A stretch of DNA of 6,197 bases, taken from contig JADGCD010000126.1 of NCBI GenBank assembly GCA_015229165.1, forward strand, positions 1 to 6,197, given 5' to 3'. The notes under the pieces are model-generated. The model did no database searches and had not been told where the DNA came from. It saw nothing but the letters and a program-made list of their open reading frames with translations. The position numbers and the translations under genes were made by a program. Source of the DNA: Nitrospinota bacterium. GTDB taxonomy: Bacteria > Nitrospinota_A > UBA7883 > JADGGD01. Below, piece after piece: positions 4,631-6,197 of this stretch (positions are counted from its first letter, which is position 1; the number at the start of each line of letters is the position of its first letter).

Positions 4631-6197
4631 GGCAGTTCCCCCTCCAGCCGTTCGACCAGCCGCAACGTTCGCTCGACAAGGCCGCTCTCTTCTCCGGCGC
4701 CGGGGGGGGCGAACCGGAGCCGTTGCAACGCTTCGATCAATTCGACCGCCTCCGCCACCAACTCGTCGGCGACGCCGGTCAGCAGTTGGCGGGCCTCGTC
4801 CGACGACAGGGCGGGAACCGGCTTGCCGAGCCGGTCGGCCAGATAGCCCCGGAAGGCTTCGTCGATCCCCTCTCCCCGGTCGTTTGCGCCGATGCGGATC
4901 AGCCGCTCTCGCGCGGTGACCAGCGCCGCCTGCCGCCGGGCATAGGGGAGGTCGTTCATCAGCCGTCGCCGCCGGTCGCCAACGACCTTCGCCACCGCCA
5001 GCAAGGGAACCAGCAGGGCCACGGTCAGCCAGAACCAGCCTTGCCGATGGGGGGGATGGCGCCAGTCGTCGAGCGGGGCGTCGCTGATGGTGGGGACGAT
5101 CTGCTTCTCTCCCCTAACCGTCGGCGTGGCGCTGATCGTCCGCTGGACCACCGTGACCGGGATCGGGTCGGTCCGGTGGGTGACGTAACTGCGGGTGGCC
5201 GGGTCGAACCAGGCAAGCTCCACCGGGGGGATGACCTGCGAGCCAACGGCCCGGGCGACCAGCGGCATCTCCACCACGCGGGTGGAGATCAGCTTCCCCC
5301 CCTTGGTGTCGAGCCGGTCGTCCACCTTCGGGTCGAAGAGGTCGAAGTCGTCAACCGCCGGTTTGCCCGGAGGGGGGGCCGGTTTCAGATACCCTTCGCC
5401 GTGGATGGTCAGTTTCAGGGTGGCGCCTTCGTTCACCGCCACGGTGGAGGGCTCGACCACGGCGGTGACGGTATAGCTCCCCACCATGCCGCCAAAGGAT
5501 GCCGGTTTCCCTTCGGCGGGGAAATCGACCACTTTTACCGTTATCGGCTTCGTCGTGAGCTTCAGCCGGGCCGCCCACGGGTCGGGCGCCACGGTGATGG
5601 TGGCCGGATCGATGGTCAGTTCGCCGGTAGCGAGGGGCGCCAGCGCGTAGCGAAGACTCGTCCCGTGGTAGAGCTTCCCCCCGATCCGGCGGGTGAAACT
5701 GTTCCCCCCCGGCTCGAAGGGGAGATCCTCCACCCAGAAGCCGGAGAAGGTGGGGCGGCTGTAGCCCGGTTGCTCCCACAGGGTGACACCCCGCATGAAG
5801 CTGAAGGTGGCGGTCAGATATTCGTAGGGGACCACTTCGGTCTTCCCCGGAACCATCTCCACCAACAGGTCGTCCTTCTCCACCTGTCGCCCCATGCCGG
5901 GGAACGGGGCGCCGAAACCGGGAAACGACGGGGCCGTGGGGGCGCCCGTTCGGGGAGGGGCGTTCCGATCAACCCGGATGTCCACCGGACCGGCCCGGTA
6001 ACTCTTCCCTTCGTGGGTCATGGTGACCACCGGCACCCGGTAGTCCCCTTCCTTGACCCCCTCGGGGACCATGATTTCGTAGACGATCCGCTTCGTGCTG
6101 GTGGCGGAGAAGTTGACCACCGCCACCTCCGTCGACTGGCTCTTGCCGACGATCTCGAAGGTCTTGAGCCGGGGAAGCTGCGGATCGGGGAGGCTGC
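4627..6197 (-). CDS. batD: BatD-like membrane protein (5' end beyond the window)
   Basis: The last 522 residues are visible and the frame stays open to the right edge, so the true start and any signal peptide lie outside. BatD is an envelope protein of the Bat operon, working with the von Willebrand-type BatA/BatB proteins; its exact function is not established. The extracytoplasmic part has family-like beta domains. Visible residues about 10-75 resemble the pattern around IVGKSQST...EGDYRVPVVTMTHEGKSY. A later domain includes VNEGATLKLTIHGEGYLKP (about 254-272) and FDLFDPKVDD (about 284-293). A transmembrane helix lies at about 387-405 (WFWLTVALLVPLLAVAKVV), followed by RRRR as a cytoplasmic anchor. 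An alpha-helical cytoplasmic tail of about 110 residues ends LRLVERLEGELP. An internal GTG at 6126 is not the start, because family-like sequence continues upstream. It overlaps batE by four bases. Confidence 0.88.
   Translation of the reverse strand, partial: SLPDPQLPRLKTFEIVGKSQSTEVAVVNFSATSTKRIVYEIMVPEGVKEGDYRVPVVTMTHEGKSYRAGPVDIRVDRNAPPRTGAPTAPSFPGFGAPFPGMGRQVEKDDLLVEMVPGKTEVVPYEYLTATFSFMRGVTLWEQPGYSRPTFSGFWVEDLPFEPGGNSFTRRIGGKLYHGTSLRYALAPLATGELTIDPATITVAPDPWAARLKLTTKPITVKVVDFPAEGKPASFGGMVGSYTVTAVVEPSTVAVNEGATLKLTIHGEGYLKPAPPPGKPAVDDFDLFDPKVDDRLDTKGGKLISTRVVEMPLVARAVGSQVIPPVELAWFDPATRSYVTHRTDPIPVTVVQRTISATPTVRGEKQIVPTISDAPLDDWRHPPHRQGWFWLTVALLVPLLAVAKVVGDRRRRLMNDLPYARRQAALVTARERLIRIGANDRGEGIDEAFRGYLADRLGKPVPALSSDEARQLLTGVADELVAEAVELIEALQRLRFAPPGAGEESGLVERTLRLVERLEGELP

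Noticed and set aside
3786..4679. Minus-strand open frame of 297 codons overlapping batE and ending in the same APVQVSP
   Set aside because: It is out of frame with batE and of biased Arg/Gly composition. The shared ending comes from the 80-bp duplication read in a shifted frame.

Overview
The window is GC-rich bacterial chromosome from a Gram-negative organism, judged by a Bat operon, an NusA/RimP pair and proteobacterial-looking HemB and QueH. I cannot place it to phylum with confidence; a Desulfobacterota- or proteobacteria-like source is a guess. Almost all genes are on the minus strand, so the natural reading direction is from right to left. It is mostly core metabolism and information processing. 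I see no phage, transposase, CRISPR, tRNA or rRNA gene.

Right to left: (1) 6197-3866, the end of a Bat (Bacteroides aerotolerance-type) operon. batD is cut by the window edge and overlaps batE by four bases (ATGA). (2) 3882-3723, two 80-bp tandem copies covering the last 17 bases of batE and its downstream flank. (3) 3513-3680, the only plus-strand gene, a 55-residue four-cysteine zinc-ribbon protein with its own extended -10 promoter. It converges on batE and diverges from hemB. (4) 3313-2336, hemB (porphobilinogen synthase) with an unusual Cys-Asp-Cys metal triad. (5) 2300-2158, a 143-bp intergenic element with imperfect terminal inverted repeats and a central hairpin. (6) 2101-1508, queH (epoxyqueuosine reductase). 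(7) 1476-1381, a good promoter followed within about 25 bases by a strong intrinsic terminator, both ahead of rimP. (8) 1362-1, rimP and the first 289 codons of nusA, with an 11-base gap between them.

The genes serve separate tasks: envelope or stress function (Bat), tetrapyrrole synthesis (HemB), tRNA wobble modification (QueH), 30S maturation (RimP) and transcription elongation/termination (NusA). The most interesting signals are non-coding: the promoter-terminator leader of rimP-nusA, which looks like an attenuator in front of the operon for a termination factor; the inverted-repeat element between hemB and queH; and the 80-bp duplication that carries the end of batE.
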